Shown here: positions 45,291 through 52,608 of the stretch, in pieces
Numbering within the stretch: the stretch's first letter is position 1
Layout of the letters: each line of letters starts with the position of its first letter
NCBI RefSeq assembly: GCF_025231525.1
Contig: NZ_CP103057.1
Span: forward strand, 310,001 to 374,000
DNA: 64,000 bases
Reading direction: 5' to 3'
From: Sphingomonas endolithica
GTDB taxonomy: Bacteria > Pseudomonadota > Alphaproteobacteria > Sphingomonadales > Sphingomonadaceae
Program-made: the position numbers and the translations under genes
Notes under the pieces: model-generated
Told to the model about the DNA's origin: nothing
Seen by the model: the letters and a program-made list of their open reading frames with translations, nothing else
The model's database searches: none

Positions 45291-45550
45291 TGGGCGCGGT
45301 CATATACCCAATCGCACGTGGTCCGGTGCGCGCGCTCGTCCTTTTACAGGTGACGGACGATCGTTGGCAGGTGGCCGATTATGGCCGCGCCTGCCCTACA
45401 GGTCGCAGGGCTCGTTGGCACAAGGAAGGGCTGCCGTTCTATCACGCGCAGTCCGTCGCTGTCACCGCCTTCCGCCGCTTCGGCATGCCGATCTGCATCA
45501 AGCGGCTCGGGATGCCGTATAGGCCATATCGGCCGGGCGGTGCAGCATGA
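45290..45550 (+). CDS. Phage hypothetical protein (86 aa)
   Basis: A basic 86-residue protein: VRALVLLQVTDDRWQVADYG, then HAQSVAVTAFRRFGMP and Arg/Tyr/Pro-rich end. Start overlaps the previous stop and its stop overlaps the next start, as throughout this early operon. Unknown function. Confidence 0.6.
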   Translation: MGAVIYPIARGPVRALVLLQVTDDRWQVADYGRACPTGRRARWHKEGLPFYHAQSVAVTAFRRFGMPICIKRLGMPYRPYRPGGAA

Positions 45551-45831
45551 GCCGCGTTCTCCCTATGCAGGTTCCGCACCGTCAGGACCGCGGCACAGTC
45601 CACGTCTATGGCGATAGCATGGAAGGCTTCCACGTGTCGCACGAGTCCGCCTCCGGCAACTCTTGGGGCGAGCAGCATGGGCCTTTCGCGCGCGGTGCCG
45701 ACGCGATCACAGCCGCCTATGCGCTCAACCGCGACGTCTATGGCGGCATCTGCAACGTCGCTGTGAGCGACAGCGCGGTGCAGGACGGATGTCCCGACGT
45801 TGGCCTCCCCTCAGTGCCAGGAGACTTCTGA
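45547..45831 (+). CDS. Phage hypothetical protein (94 aa)
   Basis: A 94-residue polar protein (VHVYGDSMEGFHVSHESASG, later ITAAYALNRDVYGGIC). It overlaps both neighbours (ATGA before, TGATG after). No recognised domain. Confidence 0.6.
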   Translation: MSRVLPMQVPHRQDRGTVHVYGDSMEGFHVSHESASGNSWGEQHGPFARGADAITAAYALNRDVYGGICNVAVSDSAVQDGCPDVGLPSVPGDF

Positions 45832-46796
45832 TGCTGATAGATCCCTACGCCGCCTATGGGCGAGAAGGTGAGAGGAACCGCGTGACCGACCTGCCGCGCA
45901 TCTGTGCCGACATCCGCGACCGCTTCCCTGTTTCGGGCGTGGCGGCGCAGGCCGGCGTGAAGCTGCAGCGTGCCGGCCGTGAGCTGAAGGGGTGCTGCCC
46001 CTTTCACCCCGACAAGTCGCCCAGCTTCACGATCTACGCCGACGATCGCCGCTTCCAGTGTTTCGGGTGCGGTGCCGAGGGTGACGTGCTCGACTTCGTG
46101 CAGCGCGCCTACAGCGTGAAGCTGTTGCCAGCGATCGAGATGCTGGACGGCGGCGCCCTACGCGAGTTGGAACAGCAACGTGTGGTGGCAACGCCAAAGG
46201 CCGGTTGGTCGAAGGCAGCACTGTCGATCTGGAATGAGGCGACGCCAATCAGCGGGACACCAGCCGAAGCATATCTGCGGTCGCGCGGCATCACCATGGA
46301 ACTGCCGCATACCCTGCGGTTCGCGCGGCTGCGGTATCCCCAAGAGCAGGGCCGCCGTCCCGCCCTCGTCGCGGCAGTGTGCGCGCCCAACGGGGATCTC
46401 ACCGGTATCCAGCGCACGTTCCTGACCGAGGAAGGGCGGAAGGCGGACGTTGCCGAGGTGAAGCTGTCGCTCGGTCGTGTCGCTGGCGGTGCCATCCAGC
46501 TTGGAGCGCCAGTCGCCAGCTTGGTCGTCACCGAAGGCCTTGAGGATGGGCTGACGCTTGCCCAAGCGTTGGGCCGGTCGGTGTGGGTATCTGCGGGAAC
46601 GTCCATGCTCCCGCGCATGGAACTGGCGGACGTGACCCGTGCTGTCGTGATCGGAGCCGATGGCGATGCGCCGGGGGAGGCAGCGGCCACCAAGGCCGCA
46701 CATGCCTTCGCTGCAGTAGGGCGCAAGGTGCGGATCATGCGGCCGACGTCCGGCTTCAAGGACTTCAATGCCGAGCTGATGGAGGGGCGCCGATGA
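45831..46796 (+). CDS. Phage DNA primase with CHC2 zinc finger and Toprim domain
   Basis: A 321-residue primase. CHC2-type zinc finger in CCPFHPDKSPSFTIY and FQCFGCGAEGDVLDFV (about 49-83), a linker, then a Toprim-like nucleotidyl transfer fold (VVTEGLEDGLTLAQALG, VVIGADGDAPGEAA). A clear AGGAGA site lies 8 bases before the ATG. It overlaps the helicase gene by ATGA, so the pair probably works at the phage replication fork. Confidence 0.9.
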   Translation: MLIDPYAAYGREGERNRVTDLPRICADIRDRFPVSGVAAQAGVKLQRAGRELKGCCPFHPDKSPSFTIYADDRRFQCFGCGAEGDVLDFVQRAYSVKLLPAIEMLDGGALRELEQQRVVATPKAGWSKAALSIWNEATPISGTPAEAYLRSRGITMELPHTLRFARLRYPQEQGRRPALVAAVCAPNGDLTGIQRTFLTEEGRKADVAEVKLSLGRVAGGAIQLGAPVASLVVTEGLEDGLTLAQALGRSVWVSAGTSMLPRMELADVTRAVVIGADGDAPGEAAATKAAHAFAAVGRKVRIMRPTSGFKDFNAELMEGRR

Positions 46797-48292
46797 ACGC
46801 CACCTCTCTCCGTGCGCGCTTTGACGCCGCCGAGCCGTTTGCGGGGGCCCCTGCCGCTGAGCCGGTCAAGATCACAGCCTCGCCCTTCCGCTGGCCAGAT
46901 CATCGCAGCTTGCCCCGCCGCCCTTGGGTATGGGGACGCTGGCTGCTTCTCAGCACCGTGTCCGCCATCGTCGCGCCGGGTGGCGTCGGGAAGTCGTCCT
47001 TCGTGGCATCCATGCTCCTGTCGCTGGCGAGCGGCCGGCAAGACATCCTCGGCAAGACGGTATGGGCAGGACCGAAGCGGGTTTGGTATTGGAACCTTGA
47101 GGACGGGCTGGCGGAACTTGAGATGCAGTTGGTGGCAGCGGCGATGTTCCACCGTGTCGATCAAGCATCGTGCGAAGACCGTATCTTCCTTGATAGTGGG
47201 CCCGAAGGTGCCGAGCTGCGCATTGCGATCGAGGACCGGGACGGCTACCGCATCGCCATCCCCGTGGTCGAAGGGCTAGTCGCTGAGTTGCTGGCGCGGA
47301 AGGTCGACGTGCTGGTCGTCGATCCCTTTGTCTCGTCCCATGGCGTCAGCGAGAACGATAATGGCGCGATCGACGCGGTGGTGAAGACCTGGGCCGGCAT
47401 CGCCAAGCGGGCGGGCTGCGCGATCGTGCTGGTCCACCATTCCAAGAAGCTCGGCAACGAGAAGGTGACGGCGGAGTCCTCCCGCGGTGCCAGCGCGTTG
47501 GTGTCCGCGGCGCGCGTGACGCTGGTGCTTAATCGCATGGACAAGGATGAGGCGCAGCGGTTCGGCATTGCCGAGGATGCCGAGCGCCGCCGCTTGTTCA
47601 CTGTGCAGGACGACAAGGCGAACCGCGCACCCGCGGAGGAAGCCCAGTGGTTCCGGCTCGCGTCTCAGAACGTCGGTAACTCGACGGGTCAGGAGGACCC
47701 ATTCGGCGACGAGGGCGACAGCGTCGGCGTTGTGACGCGCTGGACGCCGCCTGATGCCTTCGATGGCGTAACCCCTGATCATCTTCGCCGCGTCCAGCAG
47801 AGCGTTGACGCGGGAACCTGGAAGGAAAGCAGCCAGGCCAAGAACTGGGTAGGGATCGCCGTCGCCGAAGTGATGGGGTTGGACCCAAGCTCGACCGCCA
47901 AGGGGGACCGCGCGCGTATCAACGCCCTGTTGCGCCAGTGGATCGCGAATGGTGCGTTGATCGTGGTGGAGAAACGCTGCCCCGAGAAGCGCGAAGACAA
48001 GAAGTTCGTAGAAGTCGGCGAATGGGCTGTCGATGGGGTTGCCCCACCTTCGCGAAGTGGGGCGGGGCAAGGTGGGGTAAGTGGGGCATCACCGGCGCCC
48101 CGCCCCACCCCGCCCCCCTTAGGGGGTGGGGGTGGTGGGGCAGATGCTGGCGGTCATTCTCAGGTGGGGCAGGGCAACCCCGCGTTGGCAAAGGCCAAAG
48201 TCATATTTCCTGAACGTGGCCCCGTTCGATCTGCACGGGGGATGATCTTGGCACCGGGTGAAACTGGCGATGATGTGGATTTCGACAGATGA
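46793..48292 (+). CDS. Phage RepA-like RecA-fold helicase/ATPase
   Basis: A 499-residue protein with a RecA-type ATPase like RepA of plasmid RSF1010: Walker A VAPGGVGKSSF, VWYWNLEDG, Walker B VLVVDPFVSSHG, and LVHHSKKLG. After about residue 300 comes a winged-helix-like region, then a Gly/Pro-rich segment encoded by G- and C-tracts at 48034-48145. It works with the primase just upstream (ATGA overlap). Likely a hexameric replicative helicase loaded at the phage origin. Confidence 0.88.
   Translation: MNATSLRARFDAAEPFAGAPAAEPVKITASPFRWPDHRSLPRRPWVWGRWLLLSTVSAIVAPGGVGKSSFVASMLLSLASGRQDILGKTVWAGPKRVWYWNLEDGLAELEMQLVAAAMFHRVDQASCEDRIFLDSGPEGAELRIAIEDRDGYRIAIPVVEGLVAELLARKVDVLVVDPFVSSHGVSENDNGAIDAVVKTWAGIAKRAGCAIVLVHHSKKLGNEKVTAESSRGASALVSAARVTLVLNRMDKDEAQRFGIAEDAERRRLFTVQDDKANRAPAEEAQWFRLASQNVGNSTGQEDPFGDEGDSVGVVTRWTPPDAFDGVTPDHLRRVQQSVDAGTWKESSQAKNWVGIAVAEVMGLDPSSTAKGDRARINALLRQWIANGALIVVEKRCPEKREDKKFVEVGEWAVDGVAPPSRSGAGQGGVSGASPAPRPTPPPLGGGGGGADAGGHSQVGQGNPALAKAKVIFPERGPVRSARGMILAPGETGDDVDFDR
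48034..48145. other. G-quadruplex-prone and hairpin-forming tract inside the helicase gene
   Basis: Four GGGG runs with short loops at 48058-48086 (GGGGCGGGGCAAGGTGGGG then TAAGTGGGG) are followed by a matching C-run block to 48118 and a second G-run block to about 48140. Adjacent blocks are complementary, so the strand can fold into long hairpins or G-quadruplexes. It encodes a low-complexity Gly/Pro linker. An origin or regulatory role is inference. Confidence 0.6.
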
Positions 48293-48714
48293 CTGAGCCA
48301 CGTAACGACGGCGAAATTACGCGCGGCCGTCCCTTCCAGCCGGGCAACCCAGGCAAGCCTAAGGGCGCCCGCTCCCGTGCCACGCTGGCAGCGGAGGCGC
48401 TGCTCAATGGCGAGGGCGAGGCGCTCACCCGCAAGGCGATCGAGATGGCGCTTGAAGGCGACACGGTCGCGTTGCGTCTTTGCCTCGAGCGTCTGGTCCC
48501 GCCGCGCAAGGACTCGCCGATCACGGTCGATCTGCCGCCGATTACAACCGCGGCAGATCTCGTCGATGCATCAGCTGCGGTGCTGAGCGCCGTCGCGGCT
48601 GGCGAGATCAGTCCAGACGAAGCCGGCCGGGTGATGACCTTGCTCACCGCACACAAGAACATCGTCGAGACCGGCGACCTGGAACGTCGCATCGCTGCAT
48701 TGGAGGTGAAATGA
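48289..48714 (+). CDS. DUF5681 domain phage protein
   Basis: A 141-residue protein with the DUF5681 N-terminal hallmark RPFQPGNPGKPKGARSRAT, then a helical region. Such proteins lie just before terminase genes in many phages and may be small-terminase-like. No large terminase follows here. Overlaps the helicase stop (ATGA) and the next gene. Confidence 0.8.
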   Translation: MTEPRNDGEITRGRPFQPGNPGKPKGARSRATLAAEALLNGEGEALTRKAIEMALEGDTVALRLCLERLVPPRKDSPITVDLPPITTAADLVDASAAVLSAVAAGEISPDEAGRVMTLLTAHKNIVETGDLERRIAALEVK

Positions 48715-48968
48715 TGACCCGATCTCTTGAACGAGTGCGCCGCCTGGAAGAACGCGCGGGTACGCCAGATCAACAGCAACAGCAGATGGCCGACGATGCC
48801 AAGACCTTCATGACCCGCATGTCCACGTTGGCCGCCAACTACGCCGACAGCGATCGTGTCAGCCATGTCGCAGTTCGGGCTGGGTGGTCGCCGGCGCAGC
48901 AAGTCGCCTGGGCAATGCGGTTCGAACCCGACCGGGTAGCCGCCGTTCTTGACGAGCATATGTCATGA
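48711..48968 (+). CDS. Small phage protein, paralog 1 (85 aa)
   Basis: MMTRSLERVRRLEERAG, a Gln run, then SDRVSHVAVRAGWSPAQQVA and an acidic end. A strong GGAGGTG site precedes tandem ATGs. The N-terminal pattern T..L.R...LE recurs in the next two genes. Unknown function; probable short coiled coil. Confidence 0.7.
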   Translation: MMTRSLERVRRLEERAGTPDQQQQQMADDAKTFMTRMSTLAANYADSDRVSHVAVRAGWSPAQQVAWAMRFEPDRVAAVLDEHMS

Positions 48969-49198
48969 CCAAGACTGCACTCGGCCGCCGGCTTGGCCTG
49001 CTGGAACAGGCGCGCGCTGTCGTTCTGCCGCTCCCGATACAGCGCTGGTGGGGCGAACCGCTTACGGCTGATCAGCACAGGCTGGCCGACATGGAGGATG
49101 ACGCAGCTGCCCGCTTTCTGGGCCCACCGGATCTCAGCGGCGTAGATGAGGGATCGCTGGCGTGGCTTGCGGAGAGAGGTGAGCGCCATTCGCTTTGA
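48965..49198 (+). CDS. Small phage protein, paralog 2 (77 aa)
   Basis: MTKTALGRRLGLLEQARAV, then IQRWWGEPLTADQHRLADME and EGSLAWLAERGER. It overlaps the previous stop by ATGA and shares the RRLGLLE motif with neighbours on both sides. Unknown function. Confidence 0.65.
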   Translation: MTKTALGRRLGLLEQARAVVLPLPIQRWWGEPLTADQHRLADMEDDAAARFLGPPDLSGVDEGSLAWLAERGERHSL

Positions 49199-49262
49199 TG
49201 CCCGCGGCACCAACGGTTCTGACCTGCCGGTTGCCCGGCGACGACGCTCGAAAGGATCAACA

Positions 49263-49457
49263 ATGACGATGACGAATATGACCCGCCGCTTGGGAAAGCT
49301 CGAAGCTGGAGTGGCTGGCGTGTATCCCGGTGTGCAAGTGGTATTCACGCACGACGATGAGCCGGCACCGATGCCGGTCCTCGAACGGAACCAGAAGCTA
49401 ATTGTCGTACGCTTCGTGCGTGCGGCACACAAAGCAGCCGAGTTCCAGACGAACTGA
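49263..49457 (+). CDS. Small phage protein, paralog 3 (64 aa)
   Basis: MTMTNMTRRLGKLEAGVAG, then VQVVFTHDDEPAPMP and LIVVRFVRAAHKAAEF. AAGGAT lies 5-6 bases before ATG. N-terminus matches paralogs 1 and 2. It is the last plus-strand gene before the point where head and packaging genes would be expected. Confidence 0.65.
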   Translation: MTMTNMTRRLGKLEAGVAGVYPGVQVVFTHDDEPAPMPVLERNQKLIVVRFVRAAHKAAEFQTN

Positions 49458-49503
49458 CTAGGCAGCGACCGCCTCGTGGCTCGTTGCGATGCCAACGCGG
49501 TCT

Positions 49504-49701
49504 CTACATCTCCAATTTACTCTCTAGATCGTCGACGCGAGATTCCAGCGCATCAATACGGGCGATAGCATTTCGGGCATTCACGTCGGCGACGTCTAAC
49601 CGATCGGCATCACTGGCGTGGAACGTCTTCGGCATGTCAGAGCTACCAAGTGACAGTGCGCCGATTACGAGCAACTCATAAGGCAGGCGCCTAGGTACCA
49701 T
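49504..49701 (-). CDS. Small phage protein with C-terminal coiled coil (65 aa)
   Basis: MVPRRLPYELLVIGALSLGS, then heptad-like RIDALESRVDDLESKLEM at the end. A GGAGG site lies 9 bases before ATG. It is on the minus strand, opposite to its neighbours, where late-region genes begin. Possibly a regulator or morphogenesis helper; no domain recognised. Confidence 0.6.
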   Translation of the reverse strand: MVPRRLPYELLVIGALSLGSSDMPKTFHASDADRLDVADVNARNAIARIDALESRVDDLESKLEM

Positions 49702-49781
49702 CGTCGTTCTCCTCCGCAGCGTGCTCTGATTAGAAGTACACAGGCTGCGGCAGAAATAATACGAGATAGAATCGCAGACGC

Positions 49782-49810
49782 TTGTAAGAGCTGCGTCTTT
49801 GGGGTACTGT
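49782..49810 (+). promoter_or_regulatory. Phage late promoter, copy 1
   Basis: TTGTAA at 49782-49787, 17-base spacer, TACTGT at 49805-49810: a sigma70-like promoter. The same -35, spacing and near-identical -10 recur at 56171-56199, with conserved flanks CTTGTAAGAGCTGC and GATGACGCCTGCTCCGGGG, so the match is not chance. Confidence 0.65.
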
Positions 49811-49840
49811 TTTCTAATCGGATGATGACGCCTGCTCCGG

Positions 49841-49868
49841 GGCACTACTCCTGTTGGGAGGGTGTGCC
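49841..49868 (+). promoter_or_regulatory. Stem-loop hiding the leader-ORF Shine-Dalgarno, copy 1
   Basis: Outer stem GGCAC (49841-49845) with GTGCC (49864-49868); inner stem CTCC (49848-49851) with GGAG (49857-49860). GGAG is the ribosome site of the GTG at 49869. The same fold with changed but pairing bases exists in copy 2. Confidence 0.55.
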
Positions 49869-49955
49869 GTGGCTTTGACCAGCATCATCACGATCAAGAA
49901 CCGCCTGATTTCCGATCTAGCTCATAGCCTGCCGGCCGAATCAGGGCGCCGCTAA
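49869..49955 (+). CDS. 28-codon leader ORF, copy 1
   Basis: GTG start: (M)ALTSIITIKNRLISDLAHS then LPAESGRR, stop TAA sharing a base with the next ATG (TAATG). GGAGGG lies 7 bases upstream. Copy 2 at 56256 has exactly the same codon number, an equivalent start position and the same stop/start overlap. Probably a regulatory or coupling peptide; a functional small protein cannot be excluded. Confidence 0.5.
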   Translation: MALTSIITIKNRLISDLAHSLPAESGRR

Positions 49956-50251
49956 TGGGCATATTTACCGAAATTAACAGAGCTCTCGCTGCCGTCGGTA
50001 AGCCAAGCCTGTTCACGTGCCTGCGCGAAAGCATCGCCATCGACCGCGCTGCTCAGGCTGACGACCTCACCGTTAATTGGCTCGCGTCCGCGATCGCGCA
50101 CCGTTGCGAATTGTCCGCGGACGAGATCGCGCGGCTGCTGGTCAGCATTGCCGCAGACGGTGGGCCGGACCTTCGCACGAGCAAGGGCATGGCCTGCGCT
50201 TCGATCCTTCTGGGTGTCCCTGGCGACCCCATCATCCCAACAATTCACTAG
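49955..50251 (+). CDS. Phage hypothetical protein (98 aa)
   Basis: MGIFTEINRALAAVGKPSLF, then LASAIAHRCELSADEIARLL and a hydrophobic end. Translationally coupled to the leader ORF. It opens the late transcription unit just before the ejection proteins, but no domain is recognised. Confidence 0.65.
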   Translation: MGIFTEINRALAAVGKPSLFTCLRESIAIDRAAQADDLTVNWLASAIAHRCELSADEIARLLVSIAADGGPDLRTSKGMACASILLGVPGDPIIPTIH

Positions 50252-50261
50252 GAAGAGCGAC

Positions 50262-50924
50262 ATGGGACTATTCTCGGCAGTGGCAGGTCTGTTCGCAGGC
50301 GGATCTCAGAAGAAGGCGAGCCAGAAAGCTACGGACGCCATGGTCGCGGCTATGAACCGCGGCATCGACACGCAGAACGCGTTTCAGCAGCAGATCCGCA
50401 CGGACTACATGCCGTTCACCGAAGCGGGGGTAAAAGCGATCGGCGGGTTCGGCGACCTTCTGGGCACCAATGGTGCCGGTGCTCAAGGCACCGCGGTCGA
50501 TAACCTGAAGCTCTCCCCGTTTTATCAGCAGTCCTTGGACGACGCGAACGAGAACCTGTTGCAAACGGCATCAGCCTCCGGTGGTGTTAGGGGCGGCAAC
50601 ACGGCCGGGGCGATTGGCCAACTCAGCCCCGCAATCCTCGCCCAGTACTATCAGCAGGCGCTTTCCGGTTTCGGCACCATGGCTCAGCTTGGGCTCGGCG
50701 CTCAGGGAACCGTGACGCAAACCGGCGCGAACACCACGGATAACGTGACGAACCTCATGGGGCAGATCGGCCAGGCGAAGGCCGGCAACTACCTGAACAA
50801 GGGTGGCATCAATGCTTCGATGATCAACAACGTTGGCGGGTTCTTGGACAAGGCGGCCTCGTCGTTCCTACCCGGGGGCGGAAGCGCCAGCGGCATCACT
50901 AAGGCCCTGGGGAGCATTTTCTGA
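50262..50924 (+). CDS. Phage DNA-ejection/transfer protein (P22 gp7 / T7 gp14-like)
   Basis: A 220-residue Ala/Gly/Gln-rich protein: MGLFSAVAGLFAGGSQKKA, NAFQQQIRTDYMPFTEAG, LKLSPFYQQSLDDANENL, ASASGGVRGGNTAGAIGQLS. This pattern is typical of podovirus internal virion proteins ejected into the cell envelope with the DNA. AGGAAGAG lies upstream. It is first of a three-step ejection module. Confidence 0.78.
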   Translation: MGLFSAVAGLFAGGSQKKASQKATDAMVAAMNRGIDTQNAFQQQIRTDYMPFTEAGVKAIGGFGDLLGTNGAGAQGTAVDNLKLSPFYQQSLDDANENLLQTASASGGVRGGNTAGAIGQLSPAILAQYYQQALSGFGTMAQLGLGAQGTVTQTGANTTDNVTNLMGQIGQAKAGNYLNKGGINASMINNVGGFLDKAASSFLPGGGSASGITKALGSIF

Positions 50925-52309
50925 TGCCTATCCAGGATTTCACGGGGCCGATTGATTTTGCGACGCCCATGCTCCGCGCACAGCAACTGGTGCCTGACTA
51001 CGTCGGCCAGGATCTTGAGCGGAAGGCCGGCGAGTTCAAGACGCAGGCTATGCGCTTGGCTAACCAGCAGACCGAGCAGCAGATGGTGTTCGCGGCCAAT
51101 GACCAAGCCCGCGGCCAGCAACGGCAGCAGGCGCTCGCCGCGGCAATGGACAAATATCATGCCGCGCCAACCGTAGCGGGCGCCGCGAACCTGATATCCA
51201 CGTTCCCGGAACTGCGAGAGCCGGTGTTGGCGGACTGGAACATGCGCGGCACCGCAGCCCAGAAATCCCAGCTTAGCGCGATGAGCCAGGTCCAATTCGC
51301 TCTGAAGAACAAGCGTCCGGACCTCGCAAAGAACGTCATCCAGCGTCACATCGACGCCGCGAAGAGCGCGGGCGAAGACGCATCGGATGACGAACAGATG
51401 CTTCAGATGCTCGACGACGACCCCGGCAGGGCGGAAGCGCACATCCACGGGCTGCTGGCCGCGATCGTGGGCCCCGAGAAGCTAGGTGATACAACGAACG
51501 CGTTGGGCGAGGACGCGCGTGCCGAACAGCTGCTGCCTGCCACGATGCAGAAGGCGGCGGCGGAGGCGTCTAAGGCAACCACCGACGCTGAATATGCGGC
51601 GCCGGTCTACCAATCCAATCTGGCCAACGACGAAGCCAATCGCCGCAATATCACCAGTATGATTTCGACCAGGGCAGCGCAGGTCGATCTCGCCCGCGAC
51701 ACGCTGGAAAGCAACGTCCAGATCAAGCTGGACGAGCTGGCGCAGACCGGGATCCAGCCTGACCCAGGATCGGTCGCGATCATGAACAACGCGGTGGTGT
51801 CGGGTTCCAGCAACGCTGCGCTCGCCGAGCAGACGCGACGGCTTGCTGACGAGTTCGCAGCGTCACCCGCGCGCGGGGGCATGTTCTCGGGTTTGGCGGA
51901 AACTGGCAAGAGCGTGTTCGGTGCGCAGGATAGCGTGTCGCTTCTCCGGTCACGCTACGAGCAGTTGAAAAACAGCACTGCGATCAAGTCGTTGCCGCCA
52001 GGCCCCGCCAGCGACCATGACATCAAGCTGGCGATGAAGGGCTTTCCTTCACCGGGTGCGCCACGTGAGTACCTGGTATCGTGGCTACGTGGGATGGCGA
52101 AGCTCCAGGATATTCAATCACAGAACGACAATAGCCGTGCTGAATGGATCGCCGGAAACGGCAATCTCGGCAACGCCAAGCGCGATCTCTACGTCAATGG
52201 CGTGCAGATCCCCAGAGGCACGAGCTTCGTCGATTATCAGAAGCGCAGCACCGCGGCGGCAGGCCGGCGAACGATGCCGCCGCGCTCCTACATGGAGTTT
52301 GCAAAGTAA
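50924..52309 (+). CDS. Phage internal/ejection protein (P22 gp20 / T7 gp15-like)
   Basis: A 461-residue Ala/Gln-rich helical protein without a signal peptide (QAMRLANQQTEQQMVFAAND, LISTFPELREPVLADWNM). No catalytic motif. The role is inferred from its place between the gp7-like protein and the transglycosylase, as in podovirus ejection modules. Start overlaps the previous stop by one base; stop overlaps the next ATG. Confidence 0.65.
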   Translation: MPIQDFTGPIDFATPMLRAQQLVPDYVGQDLERKAGEFKTQAMRLANQQTEQQMVFAANDQARGQQRQQALAAAMDKYHAAPTVAGAANLISTFPELREPVLADWNMRGTAAQKSQLSAMSQVQFALKNKRPDLAKNVIQRHIDAAKSAGEDASDDEQMLQMLDDDPGRAEAHIHGLLAAIVGPEKLGDTTNALGEDARAEQLLPATMQKAAAEASKATTDAEYAAPVYQSNLANDEANRRNITSMISTRAAQVDLARDTLESNVQIKLDELAQTGIQPDPGSVAIMNNAVVSGSSNAALAEQTRRLADEFAASPARGGMFSGLAETGKSVFGAQDSVSLLRSRYEQLKNSTAIKSLPPGPASDHDIKLAMKGFPSPGAPREYLVSWLRGMAKLQDIQSQNDNSRAEWIAGNGNLGNAKRDLYVNGVQIPRGTSFVDYQKRSTAAAGRRTMPPRSYMEFAK

Positions 52310-52608
52310 TGGCTGGCAATAGTCAGGCGCGGCCTCGTGCAGGCGGCACGTCGTTCCGCGATCCGTTGTATGACGTCCTCGATCGTGACGTAGAGCAGCA
52401 GCTGAAGCTGCCCGCCGGCCTGTTGTCCGGCATTCGAACGCGAGGGGAGCGCAGCAATGCCGATCAAGTATCCTCGGCTGGCGCCCGCTCGGTGTACCAG
52501 ATCATCCCATCAACCCGCGCCGCCGTTCTCAAAAAGTACGGGGTCGATGCTTACGCGAGCCCGCAGAACGCCGCCCTGGCTGCTGGGTATATCCTCAAGA
52601 GGGGATGA
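52309..52608 (+). CDS. Lytic transglycosylase domain, N-terminal part (split gene)
   Basis: A 99-residue frame holding the first half of an SLT lytic transglycosylase: catalytic Glu in RTRGERSNADQV, then SSAGARSVYQIIPSTRAAV and ASPQNAALAAGYILKRG. The fold normally goes on with a NGG.....AYN-type segment, which lies in the next frame. The break is at AAGAGGGGATGA, where a -1 shift joins ILKRG to MSRNGG without loss. Alone, this piece lacks part of the active-site cleft. Confidence 0.75.
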   Translation: MAGNSQARPRAGGTSFRDPLYDVLDRDVEQQLKLPAGLLSGIRTRGERSNADQVSSAGARSVYQIIPSTRAAVLKKYGVDAYASPQNAALAAGYILKRG

